Source: DATKDU01 sp035649415 (GTDB lineage Bacteria; Planctomycetota; Planctomycetia; Pirellulales; Pirellulaceae). Taken from it: a stretch of DNA of 24,241 bases. Positions 23,448 to 24,241 of this stretch are shown piece by piece. Both the position numbers and the translations under genes were made by a program. The stretch is taken from contig DASRJP010000398.1 of assembly GCA_035649415.1 (NCBI GenBank), forward strand, positions 1 to 24,241, given 5' to 3'. Within the stretch, counting starts at the first letter, position 1, and every line of letters starts with the position of its first letter. The notes beneath the pieces are model-generated. The model worked only from the letters and a program-made list of their open reading frames with translations. It searched no databases and was not told where the DNA came from.

Positions 23448-24241
23448 TCAATCAACGACGAATCGCACGAAATCGAGGAAATCGAGGGCTTGCGGGATAT
23501 CCAGCCGGTAGGCCAGCGCAGGCCCCGGCGCTGCGCCCCGGGAATTGAGCGCCACGAGGATGCGTGTGCCGTCGTCGCCAATCCAGTACACCGGCCCGCC
23601 GGAATCCCCCGCGCCGATCCCACCATCTCCGGTCGCCGGGTTCTGGTAGAGCAGCAGCCAGGGGAGCGGTCCCTGTAGCGACAGAAAGACTTGCGTGCCA
23701 AACCGCCGCAGGCCGTCGCGCTGGACCGGCGTCGGTGGCGGGAACAGCAGCGTATCGCCATACCCCACGACCGTGAACGTTGCGCGGGAGCTATTGAGTG
23801 CGCCAGCGGCACTGAGTTCCTTGAGGAATCCTGCCGTCGCGAGTGTGGCCGGTTGAACGTCCAGCACTGGCTCCTTGAGGATCGCCACCCCTACGTCATG
23901 CCAGTCCGGCTCCTCAAAGGCGAACTCCGGGTGGGTGATCACCGTGTCGATCTCTTTCCACGTCGCCGGGTCGAAGGCGTTGGCGCCGAAGCTGATGCGA
24001 AAATCGTCTGGCTCCAGGCGCCCCATCGCGACGTTGAATTCGATGGCCTCGGTCACATGTCCGGCGGTGAGGATCAGCCGCGAGTCGATCAGCGTGCCCG
24101 AGCCAAAGATCCTGGGGACAGTCAGGTCCGGCTGGTCACTCGGCGGATGGATCAGGAGAAATGCGCCGACTTCTGGAAAGAGATTGTGCTCGTCCACCGT
24201 GCCATTGGTAATCGCCACGCAAGGGCGCGCCGCGGCGAGAA
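23448..24241 (-). CDS. Trypsin-like serine protease (S1), 5' end outside window
   Basis: A secreted S1-family peptidase. Counting from GTG 24218, the catalytic triad is complete: His54 in LTAGHV, Asp108 in WHDVGVAIL, and Ser206 in GAGDSGGPVYW. The mature start VAITNGTVDEHNLFPEVGAF resembles the activation-site region of trypsin-like enzymes. The frame stays open upstream of 24218 (LAAARPC) to the window edge, so the true start and signal peptide lie outside, and GTG 24218 should not be taken as the start. The stop is at 23448. The gene is 90 bp upstream of the Cys-rich protein on the same strand and may be co-transcribed with it. Its substrate is unknown. Confidence 0.88.
   Translation of the reverse strand, partial: LAAARPCVAITNGTVDEHNLFPEVGAFLLIHPPSDQPDLTVPRIFGSGTLIDSRLILTAGHVTEAIEFNVAMGRLEPDDFRISFGANAFDPATWKEIDTVITHPEFAFEEPDWHDVGVAILKEPVLDVQPATLATAGFLKELSAAGALNSSRATFTVVGYGDTLLFPPPTPVQRDGLRRFGTQVFLSLQGPLPWLLLYQNPATGDGGIGAGDSGGPVYWIGDDGTRILVALNSRGAAPGPALAYRLDIPQALDFLDFVRFVVD

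Overview
The window is GC-rich chromosomal DNA that looks planctomycete (Pirellulales-like). The main evidence is two DUF1501 Tat-exported proteins, one of them paired with a signal-peptide-bearing c-type cytochrome-domain protein. Supporting signs are a QFSLGTLMWMM-type membrane anchor ahead of a discoidin-like domain, and palindromic GGACAGGTT repeats between genes. I infer the lineage from these family hallmarks and did not test it by search.

Layout, left to right. (1) 1-3521, minus: the 2-oxoglutarate dehydrogenase operon, sucA followed by the first 214 codons of sucB, which runs off the left edge. (2) 3878-7503, plus: a two-gene unit of a secreted di-heme-motif cytochrome-type protein and a DUF1501 protein. 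(3) 7520-9076: a scrambled patch. The C-terminal remnant of another DUF1501 gene (minus) is split by an intact discoidin-like membrane-anchored gene. The remnant abuts an IS200/IS605-type element whose transposase has an in-frame stop. (4) 9093-10496, minus: an intact DUF1501 gene with a good promoter. (5) 10645-12490: a gene graveyard. It holds a minus-strand terminator without a gene, a chimeric pseudogene (bile-acid/Na+ symporter N-terminus joined to a frameshifted Rho C-terminus), five palindromic repeats, an HsdS tail and an MFS transporter tail. (6) 13071-21863, plus: one giant gene for a cyclic beta-1,2-glucan synthase (NdvB/Cgs type, about 2930 residues). It is flanked by two direct repeats of about 150 bp lying 9400 bp apart. 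(7) 22359-24241, minus: a trypsin-like protease (5' end outside the window), a small Tat-exported Cys-rich protein and a membrane-anchored MauD-like thiol redoxin.

Functionally the window joins central metabolism (TCA cycle), planctomycete surface or periplasmic proteins of unknown role, a periplasmic glucan polymerase, and a probable extracytoplasmic thiol-redox module. Between these lie mobile-element and recombination debris. No tRNA, rRNA or CRISPR array was seen. The least explained parts are the Cys-rich peptide/redoxin pair at the right end, the direct repeats around the glucan synthase, and the chimeric pseudogenes.
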